Counted from the stretch's first letter, positions 36,245-44,573 are shown. The stretch is DNA of 64,000 bases from Sulfolobales archaeon (GCA_038897115.1 JAWAXC010000002.1:1-64000); one strand, 5' to 3'. The notes: generated from the sequence alone by a model not told the origin. Program-made: numbers and translations.

Positions 36245-37609
36245 ATGATCACTATTACCCAGACCCCTTTGGTTAGATTCAAGATAGGCATTGAGGAGAT
36301 AGTCAAAAGGCTCGGGTCTGTCCAGGGCCAAGTAGATCTCTCATTACTTAGAGAAGGTGAGGACTATATATTAAGCCCTGGCGGCGTCACCAGAATGGTC
36401 TACCCTTTTCTCCGCAGGCTTGTAGACATGGGTGGATCCCCATGGTGGGTCTCGCTTAATCCCAACGCTCCTCAAACTGTGGTTGCCAATGGGATAAAGA
36501 TCTACCATGTTTCGGTTCCAACAGAGAGGATAAAAGGGTATGGAAAGGCGAAGGAGGTTATATGGGGAACTCTTCATATGATCCATGAGAGTGTCTCCCA
36601 AGCCCAGGATCTAATGTGGATGGATGAATATATAGATTACATATACTATAATAGAAGGGTTGCCCAAGCAGTAGATATGCTTGATCGTGAGGAGGACTTC
36701 GATATAATATATATACATGACTTCCAACATATCCCGCTAGGGACTATGCTGACTACTATAAAGCCTAGAATCTTTAGATGGCATATTCCGCTGGAGAAGA
36801 GTCTGATACCGGATACGTGGATCCCCTCACTAGATCTCTATCTCAATAAATATAATACTATAATCGTAAGCAGCAAGAGATACTCAAAGAACCTGGTTGA
36901 GATGGGCTATAGAGGTAGAGTTGTTGAGATGTACCCATATATAGATCCTACACAGTATAAAATCCCCTCAAGGGATGAGGTGGAGAAGTTTGCATCTAGA
37001 TACGGTATTGCCCCTGATGATAAACTGATTCTCGTTGTCGCTAGGATGGATCCGATGAAGGGTCAGGATAGAGCTATTAAGGCTCTTAAGCTTGTGAAAA
37101 AGGAAATCCCAGAGGCGAAGCTTATGCTTGTTGGAAACGGCAGCTTCTCAAGCTCTAAGAACGGGATAGGGCTTAGCAAGGGGGAGAGATGGGCTGGATA
37201 TCTCTCTAGCCTAGCTAATGAGCTCGGCTTGGCGAATGATGTGATAATGACTGGGTATTTAGGTCAGAGGGATCTTGAGGCAGCATATTCCAGGGCAGAC
37301 GTTGTTCTTCTCCCATCCATTATAGAGGGGTTTGGGCTTGTGGTTGTTGAGGGCTGGCTATATAGGAAGCCAGCTATTGTGAGTTCCAATGCAGGTGTAG
37401 CAGATCTTGTGAGGGATGGTGAGAACGGCTTCATAGTAGATCCAAATAGTTTTGAGGATATCGCAGAGAAGATCAAGATTGTTTTAAAAGACGAGAGACT
37501 CGCAGAAGAGCTTGGAAGAAGGGGGTATGAGACTTCTAAGAGATGTTATATCGATACAGTATTTAAGGAGGAGATGGAGGTTATAGAGAGAACCATCGAG
37601 GGTAGGTAG
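36245..37609 (+). CDS. treT: Trehalose synthase TreT-like glycosyltransferase (GT4)
   Basis: This ~454-residue GT4 glycosyltransferase resembles TreT, which makes trehalose from ADP-glucose and glucose. Segments include the N-terminal VVWGTLHMIHESVSQAQDLMW-like region, YIHDFQHIPLG, FRWHIPL, VVARMDPMKGQDRAIKAL, and the C-terminal sugar-nucleotide motif PSIIEGFGLVVVEGWLYRKP (E-x7-E). A longer frame reaches back to 36128, but ATG 36245 avoids overlap with idi2. The MscS gene begins directly at the next base after the stop, suggesting a shared osmotic role. Confidence 0.85.
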   Translation: MITITQTPLVRFKIGIEEIVKRLGSVQGQVDLSLLREGEDYILSPGGVTRMVYPFLRRLVDMGGSPWWVSLNPNAPQTVVANGIKIYHVSVPTERIKGYGKAKEVIWGTLHMIHESVSQAQDLMWMDEYIDYIYYNRRVAQAVDMLDREEDFDIIYIHDFQHIPLGTMLTTIKPRIFRWHIPLEKSLIPDTWIPSLDLYLNKYNTIIVSSKRYSKNLVEMGYRGRVVEMYPYIDPTQYKIPSRDEVEKFASRYGIAPDDKLILVVARMDPMKGQDRAIKALKLVKKEIPEAKLMLVGNGSFSSSKNGIGLSKGERWAGYLSSLANELGLANDVIMTGYLGQRDLEAAYSRADVVLLPSIIEGFGLVVVEGWLYRKPAIVSSNAGVADLVRDGENGFIVDPNSFEDIAEKIKIVLKDERLAEELGRRGYETSKRCYIDTVFKEEMEVIERTIEGR

Positions 37610-38377
37610 ATGGTTCTGGAAGAACTTATACCTATTCTTCAAACAATATACCCTCTCTTCTACTTCATAGGAATCATCTTAGCAACATGGCTAGTAGTAA
37701 AAATCCTTGATAGTATTGTGAAGAGAGCATTCTCAATATTACCACACCTGGTTTTAACTAGGATTAGAAAGGGTATTTCAGCCTTCATATGGGCTGTGGG
37801 GATCCTTATCGCTATTGAGCAGCTGGGCCTTAGGGCAGAGATCCTCATAGCTATAATAGTTCTCCTAGGTATAGCAGCTATAATAGCTCTCAAAGATGTG
37901 CTGTCTAACATAGCGAGCAAGTACTTCTCAGATATATATGTTCCATATAAGGTGGGCGATAGAATAAGCATCGCCGGATATACAGGATCTGTGATAGAGA
38001 TCAACCCCCTAGTAACTGTTCTTCTGACAGATGATGGTAAGACTATATCGATACCTAACTCGTTCTTCGTATCCAATATAGTTGTTAACGAGACTAGGGA
38101 GGCGTGGAGAGAGATCATAATACCGATTCTTATCGAGAAGGGTCTCGATATAGCGGAGGTTGAGGCAGAGATTTTGAAGAGAGTTAACAAGCTTAGATCA
38201 AGATTAGATGATAGATTCCCACCAACAATTATAACTAGAAGAGCAGATGAAAATAACGTCGAGATCATACTTGTTGCGAGGATAAAGGATCCGATGGATA
38301 AAGATGCTATTACTAATGAGATAAATAGGAGGGTTTTAGAGGCTATAGAGTATATGAAAAGCAGGGGCAGGAAATAG
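37610..38377 (+). CDS. MscS-family mechanosensitive channel
   Basis: This 255-residue protein has three N-terminal membrane helices. The pore helix region LIAIIVLLGIAAIIALKDVL leads into SNIASKYFSDIYVPYKVGDRI, the MscS domain, followed by IEINPLVTVLLTDDGKTISIPNS. It opens under membrane tension to release solutes. Its ATG follows the TreT-like stop without a gap, coupling it to compatible-solute synthesis. Confidence 0.92.
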   Translation: MVLEELIPILQTIYPLFYFIGIILATWLVVKILDSIVKRAFSILPHLVLTRIRKGISAFIWAVGILIAIEQLGLRAEILIAIIVLLGIAAIIALKDVLSNIASKYFSDIYVPYKVGDRISIAGYTGSVIEINPLVTVLLTDDGKTISIPNSFFVSNIVVNETREAWREIIIPILIEKGLDIAEVEAEILKRVNKLRSRLDDRFPPTIITRRADENNVEIILVARIKDPMDKDAITNEINRRVLEAIEYMKSRGRK

Positions 38378-38529
38378 AAGCATTTCTAGAGCCGATCTTC
38401 AATCCATTCTTTAAATAGCGAGTATTGGTTTAGCCAAGGCTCAAGTCTGTTACTAAGAGCTCCAAGGATCAATAGCTATTCTAGGAAAAAATATATTTTA
38501 GCTGGTGGAGTATTATCTGAGGTCTTTGG

Positions 38530-39993
38530 GTGGCCTCTATGAGGAAGTTAGTTATCGGGGGTGAATGGATCGAAACCGGATCTTATCAAGATATTATATC
38601 ACCTGGTACAGGGGAAGTTGTTGATCGTGTATCCATAGCCTCGGATAGGGACACGGTTAGAAGGGCTATAGATATGGCATATGAGGCCTTCGAGAGGTTT
38701 TCAAAAGAACCTCTAATCAATAGGATAAGGATTTTGAAGAAAGCAGCGGATCTCATGGAATCCTCTAGGGAGGAGCTCGCCAAAACCCTCTCTATGGAGG
38801 CTGGAAAACCGATAAGGGATGCTAGAGTAGAGGTTTCTAGAGCTATAGCGCTTTTCAGAATAGCTGCTGAAGAGGCTAGAATGGTGTTAGAGGGCAAGGT
38901 CCATAGGGTCGACGCCTATGAATATCCGCCTGGCAATGAGAATAGAATAGTTATGGAGGTGAGAGAGCCCATAGGGGTTGTAGGGGCTATACTCCCATTC
39001 AACTTCCCAGTTAATAGCTTTGCACATAAGGTGGCTCCAAACATAGCTGTTGGCAATACTATAGTCGTTAAGCCTGCCTCTGCAACACCTCTCTCTGCTC
39101 TTGAGCTCGCCTCGATCCTCTATAGGGCGGGGCTTCCAAAGGGGGTTCTAAGCGTCTTGCCAGGGCCGGCATCTGTGGTTGGGGATGAGATTGTGAGTAA
39201 TAGAAAGGTGAGGGGCATAACCTTTACAGGATCTACAGCAACAGGCCTAGCTATAGCTTCGAAGGCTGTTACAACGGGGAAAAGGGTTATGATGGAGATG
39301 GGCGGTTCAGACCCTATAATAGTCTTGGAGGATGCTGATGTTGAGAGAGCTGCTCAGATTGCTGCTAGAGCTAGATATGAATATGCTGGTCAGAACTGCA
39401 ACGCTGGCAAGAGGATCATTGTTCACGAGAAGATCAAAGATAGATTTACAGAGCTATTTCTAGAAAATGTTAAGAGAATAAGGGTTGGAGATCCTCTTAG
39501 TGAGGAGACAGATATGGGGCCTGTTATCTCCGAGGATTCCTTAAGAAACCTTGAAAACATGATTAGAGATGCTGTTGAAAAGGGCGGGAAGCTCCTCTAT
39601 GGGGGTGAGAGGATGAGGTTAAAAGGCTTCTACCTCTACCCAACCGTTATATATGAACCGCCCATAGAATCGAGGGTTATGAGGGAAGAGGTGTTCGGAC
39701 CAGTAGCACCTATAGTTAGCTTTTCTAAGGAGGAAGAGGCTATAGAGCTAGCTAACATAACAGATTATGGTCTCCAAGCAGCAATATTTACGAAGGACAT
39801 AGCTAGAGCCCTTAGAATAGCTAGAGAGATAGAGGCTGGAGGTGTAATGATAAATGATAGCACAAGGCTTAGATGGGACGCGCTACCATTCGGAGGTGTT
39901 AAGCTAAGCGGGTTAGGAGGTAGAGAGGGTGTGAGGTCAACTATACTCAACCTAACAGAGATCAAGATCATCTCTATAAATATCTCTACATAA
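38530..39993 (+). CDS. NAD(P)-dependent aldehyde dehydrogenase (lactaldehyde/semialdehyde or GAPN-like)
   Basis: This 487-residue aldehyde dehydrogenase has Asn158 in PFNFP, general-base Glu256 in MMEMGGSDP and catalytic Cys290 in YAGQNCNAG. The C-terminal INDSTRLRWDALPFGGVKLSG resembles archaeal lactaldehyde dehydrogenase, while GGSDPIIVLEDADV resembles non-phosphorylating GAPDH of crenarchaea. Both assignments remain open. It is monocistronic and borders the mobile-element island. Confidence 0.88.
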   Translation: MASMRKLVIGGEWIETGSYQDIISPGTGEVVDRVSIASDRDTVRRAIDMAYEAFERFSKEPLINRIRILKKAADLMESSREELAKTLSMEAGKPIRDARVEVSRAIALFRIAAEEARMVLEGKVHRVDAYEYPPGNENRIVMEVREPIGVVGAILPFNFPVNSFAHKVAPNIAVGNTIVVKPASATPLSALELASILYRAGLPKGVLSVLPGPASVVGDEIVSNRKVRGITFTGSTATGLAIASKAVTTGKRVMMEMGGSDPIIVLEDADVERAAQIAARARYEYAGQNCNAGKRIIVHEKIKDRFTELFLENVKRIRVGDPLSEETDMGPVISEDSLRNLENMIRDAVEKGGKLLYGGERMRLKGFYLYPTVIYEPPIESRVMREEVFGPVAPIVSFSKEEEAIELANITDYGLQAAIFTKDIARALRIAREIEAGGVMINDSTRLRWDALPFGGVKLSGLGGREGVRSTILNLTEIKIISINIST

Positions 39994-39999
39994 CATCCA

Positions 40000-40173
40000 T
40001 TATAATATTTTCAGCAACCTGAGGCATGTTATGGATGTGCCTTTAGCATCTTCACCATCAACACCTAGACACCTCTCATTAAACTCTACATCTAGGTATG
40101 TGTAGAATTTTCTATATGGGAATGTCTCTAATCTATATTTTAGCCTCCTACCCCTCCCCCTACTCTTCTTCCT
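40000..40173 (-). pseudogene. Truncated TnpB (second type)
   Basis: A 57-codon frame read leftwards encodes SRGRGRRLKYRLETFPYRKF followed by TYLDVEFNERCLG and DAKGTSITC. This is the stretch of IS605-family TnpB between the arginine-rich helix and the start of the zinc ribbon, normally ...GTSxTCPxCG. The second zinc-ribbon half and the RuvC-III aspartate are missing and no start codon precedes it, so it is a remnant. It is a different TnpB lineage from the complete gene at 40.8-42.1 kb. It lies directly against the end of the aldehyde dehydrogenase. Confidence 0.6.
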
Positions 40174-40189
40174 TCACTCTTTAGGTCTA

Positions 40190-40489
40190 GGTGTCTCTAA
40201 CTAGAGTATGTCGACAACCGAGAACCCGCGCCTCCGGGGCGAACAGTTGGGCATGTATATTAATGCTTTTAAGCTTTGTTCAACATTTTCTTATTGGGTT
40301 TGAAGCCGATGAGATTAGCGAGGCTGATGAACACTATGCCCTTTATTACCTGGGGGAGCACAGCTCCCCGAAGGGTGGTAGAGAGCGAGACCCAGCCGTG
40401 ATGAGCCAAGCCGTGGCAGATATATATCTGCCACAGTTCAGGTGAACGGTTCTCAACCCTCCTCTGAATACCCCTCCTAATACATCTAT
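40190..40489 (+). ncRNA. Candidate structured RNA segment, GC-rich
   Basis: This ~300-base segment has no convincing gene but contains a 7-bp hairpin GGGGAGC-ACA-GCTCCCC and a perfect 22-base palindrome GTGGCAGATAT/ATATCTGCCAC, plus GC-rich blocks (CCCGCGCCTCCGGGGCG) in an AT-rich genome. It leads straight into terminal hairpin copy C. By analogy with the TnpB element it could be the omega-RNA scaffold of another TnpB family, or a relic of it. It lacks SRP and RNase P RNA hallmarks. Strand is assumed from copy C. Confidence 0.35.
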
Positions 40490-40530
40490 ACAACTGAAAG
40501 CCTCGCCCCTTTAGGGCGGGGAGGAGGTCA
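40490..40530 (+). repeat. Hairpin family copy C (element right-end type)
   Basis: ACAACTGAAAG is followed by stem CCTCGCCC/GGGCGGGG and the end GAGGAGGTCA. From 40501 to 40531 it is identical to copy D on the other strand, so C and D are inverted repeats facing each other across ~213 bases. It looks like the right end of an IS200/IS605-type element. Confidence 0.65.
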
Positions 40531-40713
40531 GAGTGTATAGAGGTTCTAAATAACCCTCATGATCCTGGAATGTTTTGAGTAGAAATGATATATCCGCCAT
40601 CCTCTCTAGCATTTCAATATCATATCTAACCTCTCTGAGAATCCTCTTAGCAACACCTATGATCTCCTTAAAACCCTCCTCTAGAAAACCCTCTTCCCTC
40701 TCCATAATCCCAT
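40531..40713 (-). pseudogene. N-terminal fragment of an Hsp20-like gene
   Basis: Read leftwards, ATG at 40713 gives MGLWRGKRVF and then a stop; the overlapping frame from ATG 40705 continues as LEEGFKEIIGVAKRI, LREVRYDIEMLERMADISF. Joined by one frameshift this looks like the helical N-terminus of archaeal small heat-shock proteins. It runs into terminal hairpin copy C, where homology ends. The alpha-crystallin part lies on the opposite strand at 42.2 kb. The assignment depends on that pairing and is moderate. Confidence 0.45.
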
Positions 40714-40743
40714 TATTATGTATATAGAGGTGCCATATATTCC

Positions 40744-40888
40744 TGACCTCCTCCCCGCCCTAAAGGGGCGAGGGTTCCCTTCAGGGCGGTTCATTGGTTT
40801 AGGGCTACATTCCCGGCTTTCGCCGGGTTTAGCCCTGGGCCGGGTCTCCGGCCAATTACCCCTATCCCGCATAGCGCGGGACTCGGGG
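40744..40888 (-). ncRNA. Candidate omega-RNA (reRNA) at the 3' end of tnpB
   Basis: The last ~100 bases of tnpB and the ~45 after it are unusually GC-rich and fold on the minus strand as successive hairpins: CCCGCGCTATGCGGG (40880-40866), GGCCGG-AGAC-CCGGCC (40853-40838), AGGGCTA/TAGCCCT (40836-40830 with 40807-40801) enclosing CCCGGC-GAAA-GCCGGG (40827-40812), a short CCCT/AGGG hairpin, then CCTCGCCC/GGGCGGGG ending GGAGGTCA at 40744. This is the layout of TnpB guide RNAs, with the guide expected to begin just past 40744. Transcription is not shown. Confidence 0.65.
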
Positions 40889-42065
40889 TTATGGCCTTCT
40901 TTTTAGCTAGTATGTTGAACGCCCCAACGAGGTCTGCGTTGAATATGATGTTATGTTTATAGCATTTGAATAGCCCCCTTGTTATTCTCTCATGATTCTC
41001 TATACTTCTGCATATTGGGCATGTCCTAGATGTATTTTTCTCATCAACATGCTCGATCTCTATCCCGTATTCCTCAGCAACCTCTCTCAATCTTCTCAAT
41101 AGATATCCATAGCTCCATATATGGACAATCTCGAAGTTAACCTTAGAACCCATACCAGGCTCCTGTACAGCATATTTTGGATGACCAACATATATCTTCT
41201 TAACACCTTCACTATATAGCCATTCTATTGTGTTCCTAACAGCCCAGTCTATATAGCTCTTGATCTGTCTTCTCCATTTTTTATACATCCTCCTAAGCCT
41301 CCTAGAAGATCTCAAACCATATCTATTCAAGGTGCTTTGATAGCTAGAGATCTTCTCCCTCCAGTAGAAGCTAATAGCCTTCAAAGGCCTCCCATTAACC
41401 AATAAAGCAGATCCATCATCAACATATATAGCCAATAGGTTGTTAACACCTATATCTATGCCGGCCTCCTTATCCCCAAGAGGCTTTAGAGGAATCCTAA
41501 AGCTACTACCCTTGACTACCTTCTTATCAACCTCGTAGGATATGTATATATACCATTTCTTATCATCAGCATCATAGTGTATCTCAGCCCTACCCTGCCT
41601 CCCAGAAATATGTATCCTGCCTGAGTATCTAACTCTCATAGATCCAATAGCTCCTAAGCCCTTAATAACTATATACTCACCATCAACCCTATACTGGTCG
41701 TTTCTAAGCACAGCCCACAGTGTTCTGATCTTCCCCTTCTTCCTATAACCAGGTGGGTTAACCCTTGTTATGAACGGTGGTAGCCTACCCTCCTTCTTAG
41801 CCTTCAAAGATGAGAAGAATGATCTCCAGGCCTCATCATTCTTGTTGAGGATCTGCTGTGTTGTTGCAGATCCGATTATCTTCTTATATCTCTCGTAGAA
41901 CTCCTTATACGTGCTCTTAAGATCTACTTTTTTGGTTTCGAAGAACTGTCTCCTCCTAGCATAGTTCACCTCGTTCCAGAGCTTTGAAGAGATATTACAG
42001 AGCGTCTTTAGCCTCTTCTCAGCCTCCTCATCCGGCAGTAGCCTTAGCATCACAGTTCTGATCAA
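40791..42065 (-). CDS. tnpB: TnpB, IS200/IS605-family RNA-guided nuclease
   Basis: This 424-residue TnpB has an N-terminal helical/WED region, RuvC-I Asp204 (GIDIGVNN), RuvC-III Asp378 (FNADLVGAFNIL) and a zinc finger with Cys349, Cys352 and Cys368 plus His371. At the usual RuvC-II position the sequence is IYVGHP (291-296), with no glutamate. Glu342 in HVDEKNTSRTC may serve instead, as reported for TnpB clades with a rearranged catalytic site. The start is TTG 42065 or ATG 42050. No TnpA is nearby. The C-terminal PGLNPAKAGN tail overlaps the omega-RNA. Confidence 0.9.
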   Translation of the reverse strand: MIRTVMLRLLPDEEAEKRLKTLCNISSKLWNEVNYARRRQFFETKKVDLKSTYKEFYERYKKIIGSATTQQILNKNDEAWRSFFSSLKAKKEGRLPPFITRVNPPGYRKKGKIRTLWAVLRNDQYRVDGEYIVIKGLGAIGSMRVRYSGRIHISGRQGRAEIHYDADDKKWYIYISYEVDKKVVKGSSFRIPLKPLGDKEAGIDIGVNNLLAIYVDDGSALLVNGRPLKAISFYWREKISSYQSTLNRYGLRSSRRLRRMYKKWRRQIKSYIDWAVRNTIEWLYSEGVKKIYVGHPKYAVQEPGMGSKVNFEIVHIWSYGYLLRRLREVAEEYGIEIEHVDEKNTSRTCPICRSIENHERITRGLFKCYKHNIIFNADLVGAFNILAKKKAITPSPALCGIGVIGRRPGPGLNPAKAGNVALNQ

Positions 42066-42191
42066 TGTATCACGCCCGGGGCCCTGGCGGGCATAGAGAT
42101 AGAGGGGATAGCTATATTTTAGCCGCTTGAGGTTGGCCCGCCAAGGCCACCGAAATACACTAGAGGACTCAATTTATAAGCTTATCGCCAT
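42066..42191 (-). mobile_element. Left-end region of the TnpB element
   Basis: This non-coding stretch upstream of tnpB contains GC-rich complementary blocks such as GCCCGCCAGGGCCCCGGGCG and TGGCCTTGGCGGGCC in an otherwise AT-rich context. It probably holds the element's left end and tnpB promoter. The exact boundary with the target-adjacent motif cannot be fixed, because a further right-end-type hairpin (copy E) adjoins it. Confidence 0.4.
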
Positions 42192-42222
42192 CCCCGCCTT
42201 AAAGGAACAAGGTTTTCAGTTG
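42192..42222 (-). repeat. Hairpin family copy E
   Basis: On the minus strand it reads ACAACTGAAAACCTTG, then TTCCTTTAAGGCGGGG, matching copy C with mostly transition differences that replace Watson-Crick pairs by G-U pairs. It sits between the TnpB left-end region and the Hsp20-like C-terminal fragment. It is likely an older element end. Confidence 0.5.
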
Positions 42223-42488
42223 TAAGCGCTATTGAAGGTGGGTATAGGTTCGTAATAGATGTTCCGTGTGCAGATAAAGATACTATTGAGGTGAGTAGTG
42301 TTAAGAAGACTATAGAGCTTAGGGTAAAGATATCTAGGGATAAGATTAAAGCTCTAAGTACTATGGGGGCTGACACACTTCCTATTAAGGGATATAGATT
42401 GAAGTATGATCTACCGTTTGAACCAGATCCAAATAAGATCCGGGTTAGAATGAGGGCAGGTTTCATAGAGCTTATAGTTATGAAATAG
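42213..42488 (+). pseudogene. C-terminal fragment of an Hsp20-like gene (alpha-crystallin domain)
   Basis: An open frame without any usual start runs from inside copy E to 42488. It encodes the alpha-crystallin domain: VSAIEGGYRFVIDVPCADKD, TIEVSSVKKTIELRVKIS, YRLKYDLPFEPDPNKIRV and a final AGFIELIVMK. The pattern of strands and the terminal A-G-F-I-E-L motif are those of small heat-shock proteins. An ATG at 42291 lies inside the domain and could not give a whole one. The N-terminal part appears to be the fragment at 40531-40713. Confidence 0.62.
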
Positions 42489-42498
42489 TTCTCAGATC

Positions 42499-43830
42499 CT
42501 ATGGGAAGAGCCTCTCGGGATCTCGTGGGAGCAATCTGGCTTCCCTTATATTCGGTAGCTTTAGTATTTGCATTACAACCCTCTCAAGGCCTATTCCAGC
42601 CCCACCATGTGGTGGGGCCCCGTATTTGAAGAACTCTAGGTAGAACCAGAAGTTCTCTGGATTTAGCCCCTTCTCCCTAGCCTGTTCCACCAGGATATGA
42701 TATCTATGCTCTCTCTGCCCCCCTGTAGCTACCTCCAATCCCCTGAATAGTAGGTCGAAGCTTAGAGTCCACTCCGGCTCCCCAGGTTTTCTCATAGCAT
42801 AGAACGGCCTTACCTTCCATGGATATTCTGTTACGAATATAAAGTCTGAAGAGTATTCTTTTCTAGCATATGTCCATAGCAGTTTCTCGGCCTCTGAATC
42901 TAGATCCTCTCCATATGGTATCCTCTTACCCATCCCCTCTAGCACTCTATATGCTTCTCTCATTGTTATCCTGGGGAACTCCTTCGGAATCAATATATCT
43001 GATGCTCCATAGCTCTCTATGATCTCCCTTGTCCTGCTATTCCTAAGAACACTTTCAACAACATATTTGAATGCTCCCTCAGCCACCTTTAACACGTCTT
43101 CAAGCCCCTCTATAAAGCCTACCTCATAGTCTATCGAGTGATACTCTGTTAGATGTCTCACCGTATGATGCTTCTCAGCCCTATATACAGGGCCTATCTC
43201 GAATACCTTCTCGAAACCAGCTATCACACCCATCTGCTTATAGAACTGGGGTGATTGGGCTAAGAAGGCCTGTCTATCGAAATATACTATGGGGAATACC
43301 TCCGCCCCGCCCTCAGTGGCTCCACCAACTATCTTTGGTGTGAAGATCTCTATGAAGCCATTTGATCTGAAGTACTCTCTAAACGCGTTGGCAACCTCAG
43401 CCTCTAATATGAATACCCCCATCACCTTGGGGTTTCTAACATCTAGCCATCTCCATCTCAGCCTTGTCGAGAGATCTGATTGGAGGGAACTCCCAACCTC
43501 TATCGGTGCTGGCTCAACCACCTTAGATATAACCTCTATCCTTTCGGCAGCTATCTCAGCACCGCCAGGGGCCTGGGGGTTTCTCCTGAGGATTCCAGTT
43601 ACACATATAACATCCTCTCTATCAAGCGTTGCTATTGTCTCTAAAACCTCTTGAGATGTCTCTCCAGCCTTTCCAACGATCTGTATAGAACCCTCTCTAT
43701 CCCTTAATATCACGAATTTAACCTTACCGAGATCCCTTATTCTATCAACCCAACCACAAATTCTATATTTATTTCCATCTACACCTACTCTGAGCAGATC
43801 CTTAGTATATAGCGTCTTCATACCCCCCAC
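42499..43830 (-). CDS. aspS: Aspartyl-tRNA synthetase (archaeal type)
   Basis: This 443-residue class II synthetase has an N-terminal OB-fold anticodon domain (ICGWVDRIRDLGKVKFVILR), motif 2 FEIGPVYRAEKHHTVRHLTE and motif 3 GGAGIGLERVVMQIL. It charges tRNA(Asp), and in archaea lacking AsnRS also tRNA(Asn). Whether it is non-discriminating cannot be settled from the sequence alone. The start at 43830 is followed by a second ATG at 43821. Confidence 0.97.
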   Translation of the reverse strand: MGGMKTLYTKDLLRVGVDGNKYRICGWVDRIRDLGKVKFVILRDREGSIQIVGKAGETSQEVLETIATLDREDVICVTGILRRNPQAPGGAEIAAERIEVISKVVEPAPIEVGSSLQSDLSTRLRWRWLDVRNPKVMGVFILEAEVANAFREYFRSNGFIEIFTPKIVGGATEGGAEVFPIVYFDRQAFLAQSPQFYKQMGVIAGFEKVFEIGPVYRAEKHHTVRHLTEYHSIDYEVGFIEGLEDVLKVAEGAFKYVVESVLRNSRTREIIESYGASDILIPKEFPRITMREAYRVLEGMGKRIPYGEDLDSEAEKLLWTYARKEYSSDFIFVTEYPWKVRPFYAMRKPGEPEWTLSFDLLFRGLEVATGGQREHRYHILVEQAREKGLNPENFWFYLEFFKYGAPPHGGAGIGLERVVMQILKLPNIREARLLPRDPERLFP

Positions 43831-43958
43831 CTATTGCTGCGTAATCACTATATGTATACGGTTTCAGAAGCTCTTAAGGACATGCTATTTGAGCCTCGCT
43901 TAAGGGCCCCAGGCTATATAAGGGGATATATAACCACCTCTCTATCTAGGTGGGGTAT

Positions 43959-44573
43959 ATGGGCATTCTAGGTGGAGGGCTATTCAGCTCCGGGATTAAG
44001 GGTCTTGATAGGAAGAGGCGTGAGAAGGCCGAATCGGTATTGATCATGCTGAGGAGCCTATTAACAAGAATCGATACATATATATCTAGGCTGGAGGAGA
44101 GGGAGAAACAGCTCTTCAATAAAGTAGTAGAGCTAACATCGATAGGAGATGACGCTAGAGCTAGAATAGTTGCTGGGGAGGTTAGTCAGATAAGATCCGT
44201 TCTTAGGCATATGACAGCCCTTAGATACATAATAGAGGGAATAGCCCTTAAAATAGAGAACTATCTAGCGATTGGGCAAGCGATAGAGTCGCTAGGATCA
44301 GCAGTAGCGGCCTTAAGAGAGATTAAAGGAGTTTTCAAAGGACTTATACCAACTATGGAATTAGAGGTACAGATGATAGAAAATGGTTTAAAGGAACTAA
44401 TAATGGAATCAGGGGAATATACAGCTCCATCTACATGGTATAGCCCTCAGGCAACTCAGGAGGCTAAAAAGGTGTTAGAGGAAGCATATACTATAGCGGA
44501 AAAGAGGCTTAGGGAAATATTCCCCCAAGTATCAAGAGAAGGCGAAAGATCTAGCGTAAATAAACAAACATAA
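43959..44573 (+). CDS. ESCRT-III (CdvB-family) protein
   Basis: This ~204-residue helical protein of the Snf7/CdvB family forms filaments for membrane scission in division or vesicle release. Helices are rich in charged repeats (KRREKAESVLIMLRSLLTRI, ISRLEEREKQLFNKVVELTS). It ends soon after helix 5 without the winged-helix CdvA-binding tail of CdvB proper, so it is a CdvB1/B2/B3-like paralog. ATG 43959 follows GGTGGGG closely; a GTG at 43950 is possible. CdvA and CdvC are not adjacent. Confidence 0.88.
   Translation: MGILGGGLFSSGIKGLDRKRREKAESVLIMLRSLLTRIDTYISRLEEREKQLFNKVVELTSIGDDARARIVAGEVSQIRSVLRHMTALRYIIEGIALKIENYLAIGQAIESLGSAVAALREIKGVFKGLIPTMELEVQMIENGLKELIMESGEYTAPSTWYSPQATQEAKKVLEEAYTIAEKRLREIFPQVSREGERSSVNKQT

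Noticed and set aside
40190-40490. SRP RNA or RNase P RNA
   Set aside because: The SRP domain IV motif (GTCAGG...GGAA...AGCAGCC) and the RNase P P4 motifs are absent on both strands.
40269-40493. Open frames of 70-85 codons on both strands of the GC-rich segment (40191-40493)
   Set aside because: Neither strand shows a recognisable domain or neighbour-like codon use, and the frames run through strong hairpins and palindromes; structured non-coding sequence explains them better.
42291-42488. Complete small gene starting at ATG 42291
   Set aside because: The frame continues upstream with clear alpha-crystallin sequence, so the ATG is internal to a broken Hsp20-like gene.
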